The notes: generated by a model from the letters alone, not told the origin. Positions 52,021 through 61,268 are shown, counted from the stretch's first letter. The stretch is 64,000 nucleotides of DNA from Betaproteobacteria bacterium (GCA_016195915.1 JACPYS010000008.1:62001-126000), one strand, 5' to 3'. Numbers and translations are program-made.

Positions 52021-52584
52021 CTACGGACTTGCTGCCAGCGCCTTGACGTAATTGCGAAACGCCGGACTCAAGAGGTCGATGGGCCCATACCCGCCAGCCA
52101 CGACTGCTCCACTGCGATCGATCACGACGGTCCACGGCACCACGCGCACGCCCAGCGCGCGCGCGACCTGCATGTCGGGATCGAGCGGCGCGGGCACCGT
52201 GTATTTGTGCTCGGCCATCAACGGGCGCACGGCCTGCGCGCCCTGCCCGTCGATCGAGATCGCGAGCACGGCAACACCGCCCTTGTGGTACTCCTCTCGT
52301 GCCCTCTGCACGGAGGGCATCTCGCCTACGCAGATGCTTCACCAACTCGCCCAGAAGCGGGCCACCACGACCTTGCCGCGCAGTTCGTCCGCACGCAGAT
52401 TTCCGCCGGCGGCAGTCTGCAGATTGAATGCCGGCGTTCGCGTCGCTGTGGCCGGCGCAGCAAGGCCGGCGGGCAGCGGAGGCAGACCGGCTGCGTTGGC
52501 CGCCGACATGCCCAGCGCCAGCAGGCCGGCAAGAAGCGTCCGCAGAGACTTCAACGCGCCTGCGCGGAATTGTTCTATCGACAT
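52021..52584 (-). CDS. exported selenocysteine thioredoxin-like protein (UxxC)
   Basis: Read through one in-frame TGA (52341-52339) this is a 187-residue TlpA/ResA-type thioredoxin. Residues 1-32 are a signal peptide (LLAGLLALGMSAANA). Then PAFNLQTAAGGNLRADELRG, and VVVARFWASW-U82-SIC85-VGEMPSV: the first Cys of the W-CxxC motif is TGA and the second is Cys. Continuing, VAVLAISIDG and the cis-Pro150 in VRVVPWTVVID complete the fold. GGAGGAGG precedes ATG 52584. It lies 71 bases upstream of the peroxiredoxin gene on the same strand, probably one operon. Read as separate ORFs, both halves would be useless. Confidence 0.87.
52300..52319 (-). promoter_or_regulatory. SECIS candidate in thioredoxin-like mRNA
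   Basis: TGCCCTC-CGTGCA-GAGGGCA: a perfect 7-pair stem with a 6-base loop whose second base is G, beginning 19 bases after the TGA (loop 26 bases away), which fits known bacterial SECIS geometry. A competing GCATCT/AGATGC hairpin (52337-52317) starts right after the TGA. Confidence 0.45.
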
Positions 52585-52639
52585 CGCAACCTCCTCCGGA
52601 AGCAGCCGTGACGGGAAACTCACCAGCGATTCTGTCAGC

Positions 52640-52744
52640 CTACCTGAAATCGCGCTGCAAAAACAGGATTCCGTGCCGGCACACGTCGCAGCAGATGCGC
52701 GCACAGGGTCTTTTGGCGCCGCCGCAGACGAGCTTGCCGTTCAT
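52640..52744 (-). CDS. 34-residue Cys-rich ORF coupled to livF
   Basis: ATG overlaps the livF TGA (ATGA at 52744-52741). 34 codons with five Cys: C7, C14, C18, C19, C22 in a CARICCDVCRH core. No match known. It ends 55 bases ahead of the selenocysteine thioredoxin-like gene. It could be a metal or thiol peptide, or a chance ORF. Confidence 0.3.
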   Translation of the reverse strand: MNGKLVCGGAKRPCARICCDVCRHGILFLQRDFR

Positions 52745-53451
52745 GCGCCGCCCAGGTAGGCCGCGACGACGCGCTCGTCTGCAATGAGTGCCCGTGCCGG
52801 GCCCTCCAGCACCATGCGGCCCTGGTCGAGTACATAGGCGTGGTCCGCGTGCATGAGCGCGAGCCGCGCATTCTGCTCCACCAGCAGGACCGCAACGCCG
52901 CCGGCGCGAATGGCATCGATCTTCTCGAATACCCGCGCGACCATCTTCGGTGCGAGGCCGAGGGACGGTTCGTCGAGCAGCAGCAGCCGGGGCCGTGCCA
53001 TCAGCGCGCGCGCGATGCACAGCATCTGCTGCTCGCCGCCCGAGAGCGATCCGGCGAGCTGCGTGCTGCGCTCGTCGAGGATCGGGAACATCGCCCGCAG
53101 CCTGTCGCGTTCCCTGCGGTACGCCGCCTGGTTCATCCCGCGTGCGCCCGCACGCAGGTTCTCCTCGACGCTGAGGTCGGCGAAAAGCTGCCGCCCCTCC
53201 GGCGCCTGCGCGATGCCGCGGGCCACCACCTTGTGCGGCGGCAATCCGCCGATGCTCTCGCCGTCGAATGCAATGCGTCCCGCGGCGGGGCGATACAGCC
53301 CGGAGATCGTGCGCAGCAGCGTGGTCTTGCCGACGCCGTTGCGGCCGAGAATCGCGACCAGCCCGTTTGCGGGCACCGCGAGTGAAATCCCGGAGAGCAC
53401 GTTTCGGTCGCCGAAGCGCAGGTCGAGGCTCTCGACCGAGAGCAGGTTCAT
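52741..53451 (-). CDS. livF: branched-chain-type ABC transporter ATPase LivF
   Basis: 236 residues. Walker A GRNGVGKTT, signature LSGGEQQ, Walker B LLLLDEPSLGL. Second ATPase of a HAAT-family importer. ATG overlaps the livG stop (ATGA). Confidence 0.92.
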   Translation of the reverse strand: MNLLSVESLDLRFGDRNVLSGISLAVPANGLVAILGRNGVGKTTLLRTISGLYRPAAGRIAFDGESIGGLPPHKVVARGIAQAPEGRQLFADLSVEENLRAGARGMNQAAYRRERDRLRAMFPILDERSTQLAGSLSGGEQQMLCIARALMARPRLLLLDEPSLGLAPKMVARVFEKIDAIRAGGVAVLLVEQNARLALMHADHAYVLDQGRMVLEGPARALIADERVVAAYLGGA

Positions 53452-54209
53452 GAATCGTCCCCGAGGTAGGCTGCCCGAACCGCCGCGTCGGCCCGCACCT
53501 GCGCGGGGGCGCCATCGGCGATCAGCCTTCCCGAATCGAGCACGACAATGCGGTCGCACACCCGCATCACCATCGGCATGTCGTGCTCGACGAGCAGGAT
53601 GGTGAGCCCCGCGTCGCGCAGGTCCCGCACCAGCACGGCGAGGGCCTCGGTCTCGTTGCCGTTCAATCCTGCGGCCGGTTCATCGAGCAGCAGGAGCTTC
53701 GGTTCCAGCGCGAGGGCACGGGCGATCTCGAGGAGCTTCTTCTGCCCGTAGGACAGGTTCCCCGCAAGCGTGCCGGCGTGCGCGGCAAGCCCGAAGCGCT
53801 CGAGCGCGGTGCTCGTCGAGTCGGCGATGCGGCGGGTGCGCCCGCGCTCGAGGAACGGCAGCAGCGCGCCCGCGAAACTGACCCCGGCCCGGCCGATCGC
53901 GCCCACCGATACGTTGTCGTAGACCGTGATGTCCGGGAACACGCGCAGGTTCTGAAAAGTGCGGGCGATGCCTAGCGCGGCGACGCGCTCCGGCGCGAAG
54001 CCCGTGATGCGTGCGCCGTCAAAGCGCAGCTCGCCCAAGGTCGGCGCCAGCGTGCCAGCGATGCAGTTGAAGACGGTGGTCTTGCCGGCGCCGTTCGGCC
54101 CGATCAGCCCCACGAGCTCGCCGCGGTTCACGCCGAACGAGACCTCGTCCACTGCCCGCAGGCCATGGAAATGGCGCGACAGGCGATCGATTTCGAGCAG
54201 AGAGCTCAT
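53448..54209 (-). CDS. livG: branched-chain-type ABC transporter ATPase LivG
   Basis: 253 residues. Walker A GPNGAGKTT, IARTFQNLRVFPDITVYDNV as is typical of LivG, signature LSYGQKK, Walker B LLLLDEPAAGLN, and an H-loop in LVEHDM. Starts 15 bases after livM. Confidence 0.92.
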   Translation of the reverse strand: MSSLLEIDRLSRHFHGLRAVDEVSFGVNRGELVGLIGPNGAGKTTVFNCIAGTLAPTLGELRFDGARITGFAPERVAALGIARTFQNLRVFPDITVYDNVSVGAIGRAGVSFAGALLPFLERGRTRRIADSTSTALERFGLAAHAGTLAGNLSYGQKKLLEIARALALEPKLLLLDEPAAGLNGNETEALAVLVRDLRDAGLTILLVEHDMPMVMRVCDRIVVLDSGRLIADGAPAQVRADAAVRAAYLGDDS

Positions 54210-54224
54210 TGCGTCAGCGATCCT

Positions 54225-55199
54225 TCATCGCTTCAGCCATCCTTCGCGGAACAGGTGCCGGCGCACGAAGGCGAGCGAGCTCACCTCGCTCCACAGCCCG
54301 CGCGGCAGGAACAGGATCGACAGGAACAGGATCATGCCGAAGCCGAACGCGCGCAGGTTGCCGAGCGGGCGCAACAGCTCCGGCACCAGCACCACCACCA
54401 GCGCGCCGATGAACGCGCCGGGCAGGCTGCCCAGGCCGCCGACCACCACCGCAGTGAGGGTCAGGCCCGACTCGAGCAGCACGAAGTTGTCGGGGCTGAG
54501 GAAGTTGTTGGCGTGCGCGTAGAGCGCGCCGGCGACGCTCATCAGCGAGGCGTGCACCGCGTAGGCCTGCAATTTCAGCGCGTGCGGCGAAAGGCCCATC
54601 GCACGGGCACAGTCCTCGTCCTCGCGCGCGGCGCGCATCGCATTGCCGTAATACGAATGCGTGAGCCGGTGCACGATCCAGACCCCGCCCAGCACGACCA
54701 CCGCGATCACGTAATAATTGCCGGCCCATCCGTCGATCGTGAACTCGCCGAGCTTGAACGCCGGGATGCCGCGATAGCCCATCGGGCCCCGCGTCAGGTC
54801 GACCCAGTTGAGCACTGTGGTGTGGAAGATCGTCGCCAGCCCCATCGTCGCGACGGCGAAGAAGATGCTCGCGAGGCGAACCAGCGGCCAGCCGATCAGG
54901 CCACCGAGCAGCGCGCCCGCCGCGGCGGCGGCGAGGATCTCCGTCGGCAGCGTGGTGCCGTAGTTCGTCGACAGGATCGCGGTCAGGTACGCGCCGAAGC
55001 CGTAGTACACGACGGTGTCCAGCGACAGCAGCCCGGCAGTGCCGATCAGGAGGTTCAACGCGGCGGCGAGGAGCGCGGTGATCAGCACCAGCTGCGCGAG
55101 CCTGGCGGCGTAGGCGCTGCCGAAGAGCCACAGCGCGGCGGGAACCACGACGAGGATCACGGCCGCGAGCAGCCAGCCGAGCGGGAGCGGGCGGTTCAT
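54225..55199 (-). CDS. livM: branched-chain-type ABC permease LivM
   Basis: 324 residues, about nine membrane segments. Family stretches LIGTAGLLSLDTVVYYGFGA, RAAREDEDCARAMGL and VVGGLGSLPGAFIGAL. Start at 55199 overlaps the livH stop (ATGA); the longer frame to 55295 is within livH. Confidence 0.9.
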   Translation of the reverse strand: MNRPLPLGWLLAAVILVVVPAALWLFGSAYAARLAQLVLITALLAAALNLLIGTAGLLSLDTVVYYGFGAYLTAILSTNYGTTLPTEILAAAAAGALLGGLIGWPLVRLASIFFAVATMGLATIFHTTVLNWVDLTRGPMGYRGIPAFKLGEFTIDGWAGNYYVIAVVVLGGVWIVHRLTHSYYGNAMRAAREDEDCARAMGLSPHALKLQAYAVHASLMSVAGALYAHANNFLSPDNFVLLESGLTLTAVVVGGLGSLPGAFIGALVVVLVPELLRPLGNLRAFGFGMILFLSILFLPRGLWSEVSSLAFVRRHLFREGWLKR

Positions 55200-56104
55200 G
55201 CGCCGCGGCGGCGGAACAGCCCGCGCGGGAAGAAGATCAACGTGAAGATCAGCAGCACGTAGGCCACCATCTCGGTCCAGGCGCTTGCAACCCACAGGCT
55301 CGCCGCGCCCTCCGCCACGCCGATCAGCACGCCGGCCACGACCGCGCCGGGAATGCTCGTCAATCCGCCGATCACCATCGCGACGAAGGCCTTCAGCACC
55401 ACGGTCAGCCCCATCGAGGACTGAATCGACCCGTAGGCAAGCGACACCACCATTCCCGCGAGCGCGCCGAGGATCGAGCCGACGGCAAAGGTTGCGAGCA
55501 CCACGCGGTTGATGTCGATCCCCGAGAACTGCGCGCCGACGAGGTTGCTCGACACAGCGCGGATCTCAAGCCCGACGCGCGTACGCAGCAGCAGCCACTG
55601 CAGCCCGACGAGCAGCACGAGCGACAAGCCCGCGATGGCGAGCTCGCCTGCGGAGAGCATGACTCCGCCGAGGTTCACCGGCTGGTTCAGCATCTTGTCC
55701 TGCGGGATCGCAAGCCACTGCCCGTGCCAGACCTGGTCCATCGCTTCGCGGCCGACGATGCCGAGCGCGAGCGACGATAGCAGCGTCGCCTCGCGCACCG
55801 CGCGCGACTTGAGCGAAGCTTCGTCGGTGAAGCGCCGGAACGGGCGGAACGCTACACGCTCGATGCCCAGTCCCGCGGCCAGCCCGACGACGATCACCAG
55901 CGGCACGGCGGCGAGCGGCGGCGCCTTGAGCGTGGTGACGGCGACCAGCGTGGCGAAGGCGCCGAGCGTGTACACCTCGCCGTGCGCGAAATTGACCGCC
56001 GAGAGGACCCGGTAGATCAGGGTGAAACCGATTGCGACCAGCGCGTAGGTCAAGCCGACGCTCGCCCCGATCGCGAGCTGTCCGGCGACGAAGCTGTCGA
56101 ACAT
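55196..56104 (-). CDS. livH: branched-chain-type ABC permease LivH
   Basis: 302 residues, about eight membrane segments, with GLTYALVAIGFTLIYRVLSA at the start and FVAMVIGGLTSIPGAVVAGV near the end. Partner of LivM. 33 bases after the binding-protein gene; no strong ribosome site at the ATG. Confidence 0.9.
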   Translation of the reverse strand: MFDSFVAGQLAIGASVGLTYALVAIGFTLIYRVLSAVNFAHGEVYTLGAFATLVAVTTLKAPPLAAVPLVIVVGLAAGLGIERVAFRPFRRFTDEASLKSRAVREATLLSSLALGIVGREAMDQVWHGQWLAIPQDKMLNQPVNLGGVMLSAGELAIAGLSLVLLVGLQWLLLRTRVGLEIRAVSSNLVGAQFSGIDINRVVLATFAVGSILGALAGMVVSLAYGSIQSSMGLTVVLKAFVAMVIGGLTSIPGAVVAGVLIGVAEGAASLWVASAWTEMVAYVLLIFTLIFFPRGLFRRRGA

Positions 56105-56137
56105 GCCGCCGGCCGCCGCCGCTGCGTCAGCGGAGCG

Positions 56138-57241
56138 CTACTTTACGACGTTGAAACTGCCTTTCTCGATGAGCCCCGGGAAGAAGCGGAAGTTCCATTC
56201 GCGCGTGGCCGGGTCGTATTTCAGCGGGCCGGCGATGGTGTCGAGGTCGCGCATTTTGTCCAGCCCCTCACGGATCGATTCACGGTTCACCTTGGGCATC
56301 TGCGTGGCGACCATGTCGAGCATCATCGTGAACGTGAGGTACGCGTTGGCGGCGAAAGGTTCGGGCGGGGCGCCGAACTGCTGCTCGTAGCGCTTGAAGA
56401 ACTCGGCCATCTTCGGACCGGTCGACGGGTTGTACACGAGCAGCATGCGCACGCCCTCGGCCGCGTCGCCCGCGAGCTTGAGGAAGTCGCGCGAATCGAG
56501 CGCGGCGGCGCCGTAGATCGGGATCTTGATACCCATCTGGCGCGCCTGCTTGGCAACCAGCGAGCCCTGCGGCGCGAACAGGCCCATGTAGATGGTGTCC
56601 GGGTTCTCGCGCATCGCCTTCTGCAGCGTGGCGCGGAAGTCCTGCGCGTCCGGGCGGATGAACTCCTCGAACACCACCGTGCCGCCTTTCGCCTCGTAGG
56701 CCTTGCGCGTGAGCGCGATGTTCGCCTTGCCATAGTCGTTCGGCAGGCCGATCATCGCCAGCCGCTTCACGCCGAGTTTCATGAGGTACTCGGCGTTCGC
56801 CGCGCCTTCCGCGGTCTGGATGATGCTCTGGCGAAACACGTAGGGACCGAGCTTGGTCACGTCCGGGTGCGAGGAGATCGGCGTCATGTTGACGATCTTC
56901 GCGGTGTTGTAGATCGGCGCGGCGGCGAGCGTCACCGTACTCGCCCAGCTTCCCAGCACCGCGAGCACGTCCTTGTCCTCGACGAACTTGCGCGCGATGT
57001 TGATGCCGTCGTCGGCGCGGTTCTGGTCGTCCTCGCACTGGATGACGACCTTCGCCCCCTTCAGCTTGCCCGTAGCCTCGAAATCCTTCAGCGCCATGTT
57101 GAACCCGTTCAGCATGCTCTTGCCGTACTGGGCCACCGGGCCGGTGAGCGGGATGTAACAGCCGAACTTCAGCGTCTGCGCCTGCGCCTGCGCGGCGGCG
57201 GCGAAAAGGACGGCAGCGAGAACGGCGAGCGTCTTGAGCAT
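56138..57241 (-). CDS. livK: branched-chain/aromatic acid periplasmic binding protein
   Basis: 367 residues. Signal peptide (1-21, AAAAQAQAQ), then LKFGCYIPLTGPVAQYGKSM and a type-1 periplasmic binding fold (VLGSWASTVTLAAAPIYN). Ligand-binding proteins of this class in Burkholderiales often take aromatic acids; the nearby CoA-ligase and reductases support that, but only by context. GGAGG ahead of ATG. First gene of the livKHMGF run. Confidence 0.9.
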   Translation of the reverse strand: MLKTLAVLAAVLFAAAAQAQAQTLKFGCYIPLTGPVAQYGKSMLNGFNMALKDFEATGKLKGAKVVIQCEDDQNRADDGINIARKFVEDKDVLAVLGSWASTVTLAAAPIYNTAKIVNMTPISSHPDVTKLGPYVFRQSIIQTAEGAANAEYLMKLGVKRLAMIGLPNDYGKANIALTRKAYEAKGGTVVFEEFIRPDAQDFRATLQKAMRENPDTIYMGLFAPQGSLVAKQARQMGIKIPIYGAAALDSRDFLKLAGDAAEGVRMLLVYNPSTGPKMAEFFKRYEQQFGAPPEPFAANAYLTFTMMLDMVATQMPKVNRESIREGLDKMRDLDTIAGPLKYDPATREWNFRFFPGLIEKGSFNVVK

Positions 57242-57343
57242 GGAATCCTCCGGGAAGTCGAAAATGCTAGGCCGGCACCGGGTCAATGTCAAAATGACTT
57301 TCGACGGCGGTGACGCATTATGACCCAGTGATGCCCGGTTCCG

Positions 57344-58105
57344 TCACAGCCGCTGCCCGCCGCTCGTGTCGATGCGCTGCGCGGTGACCCAGCGCGCCGC
57401 ATCGCTGGCAAGAAAGGCGATCACGTCGGCGATGTCCTGCGGCTGGCCGACGCGGCCCAGCGCGATCGTCATGGCGATGGTCTTCGACTGTTCAGGGTCC
57501 TTCGCGCCCGGGTGCATGTCCGTCGCCGTTGCGCCGGGCAGCACCGCGTTCACGGTAATGCCGCGCGGGCCGAGGTGCTGTGCCAGCAGCAGCGTGAGCG
57601 CTTCCAGCCCCGCCTTGAAAGGCGCATACGCCGCCATCTCCGGAAACGCGGCACGCGTGCCCATCGAGGAAACGTTGACGATGCGGCCGCCGTCGCGCAG
57701 CCGCGCGCTCGCCAGCTTGATCAGGAAGAACGGTGAACGCAGGTCGACGTTCATCATGCGGTCGAAATCGTCCTCGGAAACGTCCTCGATGACCGCGCGC
57801 TTTCCCGTGCCCGCGTTGTTGACGAGGATGTCGAAGTTCGTTTCGCCGGTGCGCTTCGCGAGCTCCGCGTCGAGCGCCTCCATCAGCGTCCACGCGCCGC
57901 GCGGGTCTGCAAGATCGGCCTGCACCGCGAACGCGCTGCTGCCCGAGCGGCCGATCTCGGCTACCACCTCTTCGGCGCTGGCCTTCGAGTTGGCGTAGTG
58001 CACCGCGACCATCGCGCCCTGCGCCCCGAGGCGCAGGGCGGTGGCGCGCCCGATGCCGCGGCTCGCACCGGTGACGAGCGCGATTTTTCCGTCCAGTGGT
58101 CCCAT
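57344..58105 (-). CDS. short-chain dehydrogenase/reductase
   Basis: 253 residues. TGASRGIG at 12-19, NNAG at the expected place, Ser in VNVSSMG and Y-x3-K in YAPFK. Reduces or oxidises a carbonyl/hydroxyl with NAD(P). GAGGAGAG before ATG 58105; 14 bases after the quinone-reductase-like gene. Confidence 0.88.
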   Translation of the reverse strand: MGPLDGKIALVTGASRGIGRATALRLGAQGAMVAVHYANSKASAEEVVAEIGRSGSSAFAVQADLADPRGAWTLMEALDAELAKRTGETNFDILVNNAGTGKRAVIEDVSEDDFDRMMNVDLRSPFFLIKLASARLRDGGRIVNVSSMGTRAAFPEMAAYAPFKAGLEALTLLLAQHLGPRGITVNAVLPGATATDMHPGAKDPEQSKTIAMTIALGRVGQPQDIADVIAFLASDAARWVTAQRIDTSGGQRL

Positions 58106-58119
58106 GCTTCTCTCCTCGA

Positions 58120-59127
58120 TCAGGGTGCGATGACGACCTTGCCGAACACGCGCCGCTCGTCGAGCATGCGGAATGCTTCCCGCGCTTGCTCGAGCGGCAG
58201 GCGCTTGTCGAGCACGGGCTTGAGCTTGCCTTCCTTCACCAGCTCGAGCAGCGCCACCAGGTCCTCGCGCTGCCAGCCGTTCGAGCCGATGACGCTGATT
58301 TCGAACGTCCAGATAAAGCGCAGGTCCTCGTTCGGATCGTAGCCGGCGGTTGCGCCGCAAGTGAGCACGCGGCCGCCGCGCCTGACGACGCGCAGCGACG
58401 GCACCCAGGTGTCGCCGCCCGTGAAATTCACGACGACGTCCACACCGCCGCTCGGCCCGAAAAAACGCGGCTTGCCGTGGCGCGCCAGCGTCTCCTTCGC
58501 GAAGTCCTGCGTCTTGTAGTTGATGCCCTCGTCGGCGCCGAGTGCCTTCAGCTGCGCGAGCTTTTCGTCGCTGGAGGCAGCGGCGATCACGTGGGCGCCC
58601 GCCAGCTTGGCGAGCTGCACGCAGCAGGTGCCCACGCCACCCGAGGCGCCGAGGATCAGCACCTTCTCGCCCGGCTGGATGTTTCCGCGCAGCACCATCA
58701 TCCGGTAGGCGGTACCGTATGCGACGGGAAGCGCCGCGGCCTGCTCGCAGCTGACGCCATCGGGCAGCGGGATCAGCTGCGGCGCCATCACTTTCACGAA
58801 CTCGGCAAGCCCGCCGTCGGTCATTTCGCCGAGCAGCTGCACCTTTACGCGGTCCACCGGATCGACCGCGACGCGCTCGCCCGCCTTCCAGCCAGCCACG
58901 CCGGGGCCGACCGAGGCGATATCGCCCGCGACGTCGATCCCCATGATGATCGGCATCGGCACCTTGATGCCGGGCATGCCGCGCAGCGTGAACAGGTCGT
59001 GGTAGTTGAGCGTACATGCGCGCACGCGCAGCACAACCTCGCCGCTGCCGGCAACCGGGTCAGGCCAGTCGGGTTCGTAGGATATGTCGTCTATCGTGCC
59101 GTGCGCCCGGAGCACTTGCGCCTTCAT
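58120..59127 (-). CDS. quinone oxidoreductase-like MDR dehydrogenase
   Basis: 335 residues of the medium-chain dehydrogenase fold. NADP site VLILGASGGVGTCCVQLA; GIDVAGDIASVGPGVAGWKAGERV at the front. The structural-zinc Cys quartet is absent, as in quinone oxidoreductases. AGGAG precedes the ATG. Confidence 0.83.
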   Translation of the reverse strand: MKAQVLRAHGTIDDISYEPDWPDPVAGSGEVVLRVRACTLNYHDLFTLRGMPGIKVPMPIIMGIDVAGDIASVGPGVAGWKAGERVAVDPVDRVKVQLLGEMTDGGLAEFVKVMAPQLIPLPDGVSCEQAAALPVAYGTAYRMMVLRGNIQPGEKVLILGASGGVGTCCVQLAKLAGAHVIAAASSDEKLAQLKALGADEGINYKTQDFAKETLARHGKPRFFGPSGGVDVVVNFTGGDTWVPSLRVVRRGGRVLTCGATAGYDPNEDLRFIWTFEISVIGSNGWQREDLVALLELVKEGKLKPVLDKRLPLEQAREAFRMLDERRVFGKVVIAP

Positions 59128-59160
59128 CGTCGGGATCTCCTGTCGATTCCGTGTCGTGAC

Positions 59161-60678
59161 CTATCGATGGAACAGGTCTTTGGCAATGGCAATCAGAGCT
59201 TTCGCGTCCACTTTGTTGGTTCCCGCGAGCGGAAGTTCGGTGACGAACTCGATGAAGCGCGGATGCCGGTATGCGGGCGCGCGTTCGAGCGTGTAGCGTT
59301 TCAGGTCGTCGACATTGCGCTCGGCCCCCGGACGCAACACGACGAAAGCCGCCGGTAGCTGACCCTTGATCCCGTCCGGCACCGGAACCACCGCAGCCTG
59401 CAGCACGGACGGATGTGTTTCAAGCAGGCGTTCGACTTCCCCCGGGTAGATGTTTTCTCCGCCACAGATGAACATGTCGTCCGCGCGTCCGACAAAGAAA
59501 TGGAACCCGTGTTCGTCGCGGCGCATGACATCCCCGGTGTCGTACCAACCATCGCGCAGGCGTGCCGCAGTGGCTTCGGGTCGATTCAGATAGCCGGGCA
59601 TCAAGGCACGGCTTCGCGTCCAGAGCACGCCCTCGTCGGGGCCGGGTCCACCCACGAGCTTCAGTTCAGCCTCCGGCATCGGGTATCCGATCGACAACTT
59701 CGGGCGAGGGATGCCCTGCGGATGCGGGCCGAACGCGACCGGGCTCGACTCGGTCGTTCCCCAGCCGTTCATGATCCGGGCCTTCGGAAAGATTTCGGCG
59801 ACCCGGTCGAACAGCGATTCGGTGGAGGGCGCCGAACCGGTCGCAATGATCTCTACGCAAGTCAGGTCGAGGCGTTTCCAGGTATCGGTCTCCCTTGCGA
59901 CCAGCGCCAGCATGGTCGGGACCGAGGTGATGACCTCGCATCGGTGGCGTGCGATCGCCTCGAGATAGTCCCTGGGTGTGAATCGGCACAGCAGCACCAC
60001 CGTGCCGCCCGCCTTCGCCGTGAGGCAACTTTGCAGCAGGCCGTTCATGTGAAACAAAGGCGCCGCGATCAACGCGCGCTTGCCGCGCAGCGGCGGGCCC
60101 GAGGCGGCGAGAACGTCGGTGGCCCATACGTAGCCGCCATGGGTGAGCGGCACGCCCTTGGGCAGCCCGCTGGAGCCCGAGGTGTACAGGATCAGCGCGT
60201 GCTCGTGTTCCGACATCGGGACCGGCGAGAATCCGTCGATCGCAAGCGTCCGGTCGGCGGACAGATCATCCCAGGCCGCGTCGTCTTCGAGGCGGGTCGC
60301 GGGAAGGGTTCCCACGAGCGCCGCTCGTTCCGCGTCGACCAGTGCGTAACGGATCGAGGCGTCTTCGAAGAGCTGAGCGATGGTCTCGGCGGGCAGCTTG
60401 AAATTGATCGGCACCGCAACCAGCCCCGCGCGCATGATCGCCATGAAGGCAATGAGGTAGCGGCTGCTGTTGGCGGCAACAATCGCCACGGCGTCGCCGC
60501 GGCGCAGGCCGCGCGCAAGCAGCGATGCGCCCACGCAGTCGGCGCGGCGGTGGAAGTCGGCGAACGTGGTCGTGGACTCGCCGCCGTCGGGCGCGATCTC
60601 GATGATCATCGGAACCTCGCCGGGCAGCGCGCGGTCGATCATCTCGCCGAGGTTATGCACGCGCTTCGCAGTACTCAT
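59161..60678 (-). CDS. acyl-CoA synthetase (AMP-forming)
   Basis: 505 residues. Motifs LILYTSGSSGLPKGVPLTH, NGWGTTESSP, GYLNRPEATAARLRDGWYDTGD and a Lys near the end (GTNKVDAKAL). It would activate an imported acid to its CoA ester. Start overlaps the thioesterase stop (ATGA); the open frame further upstream is shadow. Confidence 0.88.
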   Translation of the reverse strand: MSTAKRVHNLGEMIDRALPGEVPMIIEIAPDGGESTTTFADFHRRADCVGASLLARGLRRGDAVAIVAANSSRYLIAFMAIMRAGLVAVPINFKLPAETIAQLFEDASIRYALVDAERAALVGTLPATRLEDDAAWDDLSADRTLAIDGFSPVPMSEHEHALILYTSGSSGLPKGVPLTHGGYVWATDVLAASGPPLRGKRALIAAPLFHMNGLLQSCLTAKAGGTVVLLCRFTPRDYLEAIARHRCEVITSVPTMLALVARETDTWKRLDLTCVEIIATGSAPSTESLFDRVAEIFPKARIMNGWGTTESSPVAFGPHPQGIPRPKLSIGYPMPEAELKLVGGPGPDEGVLWTRSRALMPGYLNRPEATAARLRDGWYDTGDVMRRDEHGFHFFVGRADDMFICGGENIYPGEVERLLETHPSVLQAAVVPVPDGIKGQLPAAFVVLRPGAERNVDDLKRYTLERAPAYRHPRFIEFVTELPLAGTNKVDAKALIAIAKDLFHR

Positions 60679-61094
60679 CCCAGCCGCGCTCCGTAACAGC
60701 CGCGGCCGATGGCGCTCAGGCGACCCTGGTCGTCCGTGATATCGATATCGACCACGCCGACGGTCTTGCCCAGGCGTCGCACCACCGCACGAGCGTCGAG
60801 AAACTGCCCGACGCAGGGACGCAGGTAGTCGACGCGAAAGTTGATCGTCGGCACCCCGCCCCCGACGAGCACCGAAACCGCGAAATCCCCCACGGTATCG
60901 ATGAATGCGGCCACCGGTCCGCCGTGGAACTGGCCCGTTCCCGCCCCGCGCTCGAACTCGGCGCGCATCGGCATGCGCATGCTGATCTCGCCGGTCTGCG
61001 CATCGACACCGACGACCTCGAGGTTCATGAAGCGGATGAAGGGTGACGTGGCCAGCCATTGACTGACGACATCGGCGTTGATCGGTTGAGTCAT
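60675..61094 (-). CDS. PaaI-type hotdog thioesterase
   Basis: 139 residues. FMNLEVVGVDAQTGEISMRM and GTGQFHGGPVAAFIDTVGD with the HGG motif and catalytic Asp. It hydrolyses acyl-CoA, probably freeing CoA from dead-end products of the adjacent synthetase. GAGG ahead of ATG. Confidence 0.86.
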   Translation of the reverse strand: MTQPINADVVSQWLATSPFIRFMNLEVVGVDAQTGEISMRMPMRAEFERGAGTGQFHGGPVAAFIDTVGDFAVSVLVGGGVPTINFRVDYLRPCVGQFLDARAVVRRLGKTVGVVDIDITDDQGRLSAIGRGCYGARLG

Positions 61095-61268
61095 GGTCGA
61101 CCTCGAAGTCTTACGCAGCGGTTACGCGCGCGGCATCGGGCGCAGCCCCGAACGGCGCACAGCGGACAATGGTAAAGCAGTCTCGAATCGACTTGTTGTA
61201 CAAGGGAGTCTACCCTTGCCATACGATGACCCGAAATCTGCTCCCGCCCTGAAAGACTCGCGAGAATC

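Noticed and set aside
51734-52341. Reading the two TGA codons as nonsense mutations or pseudogenes
   Set aside because: Both fall exactly on the redox-active residue, in two adjacent genes with intact frames, ribosome sites and signal peptides; chance is unlikely. Genome-level sel genes still need checking.
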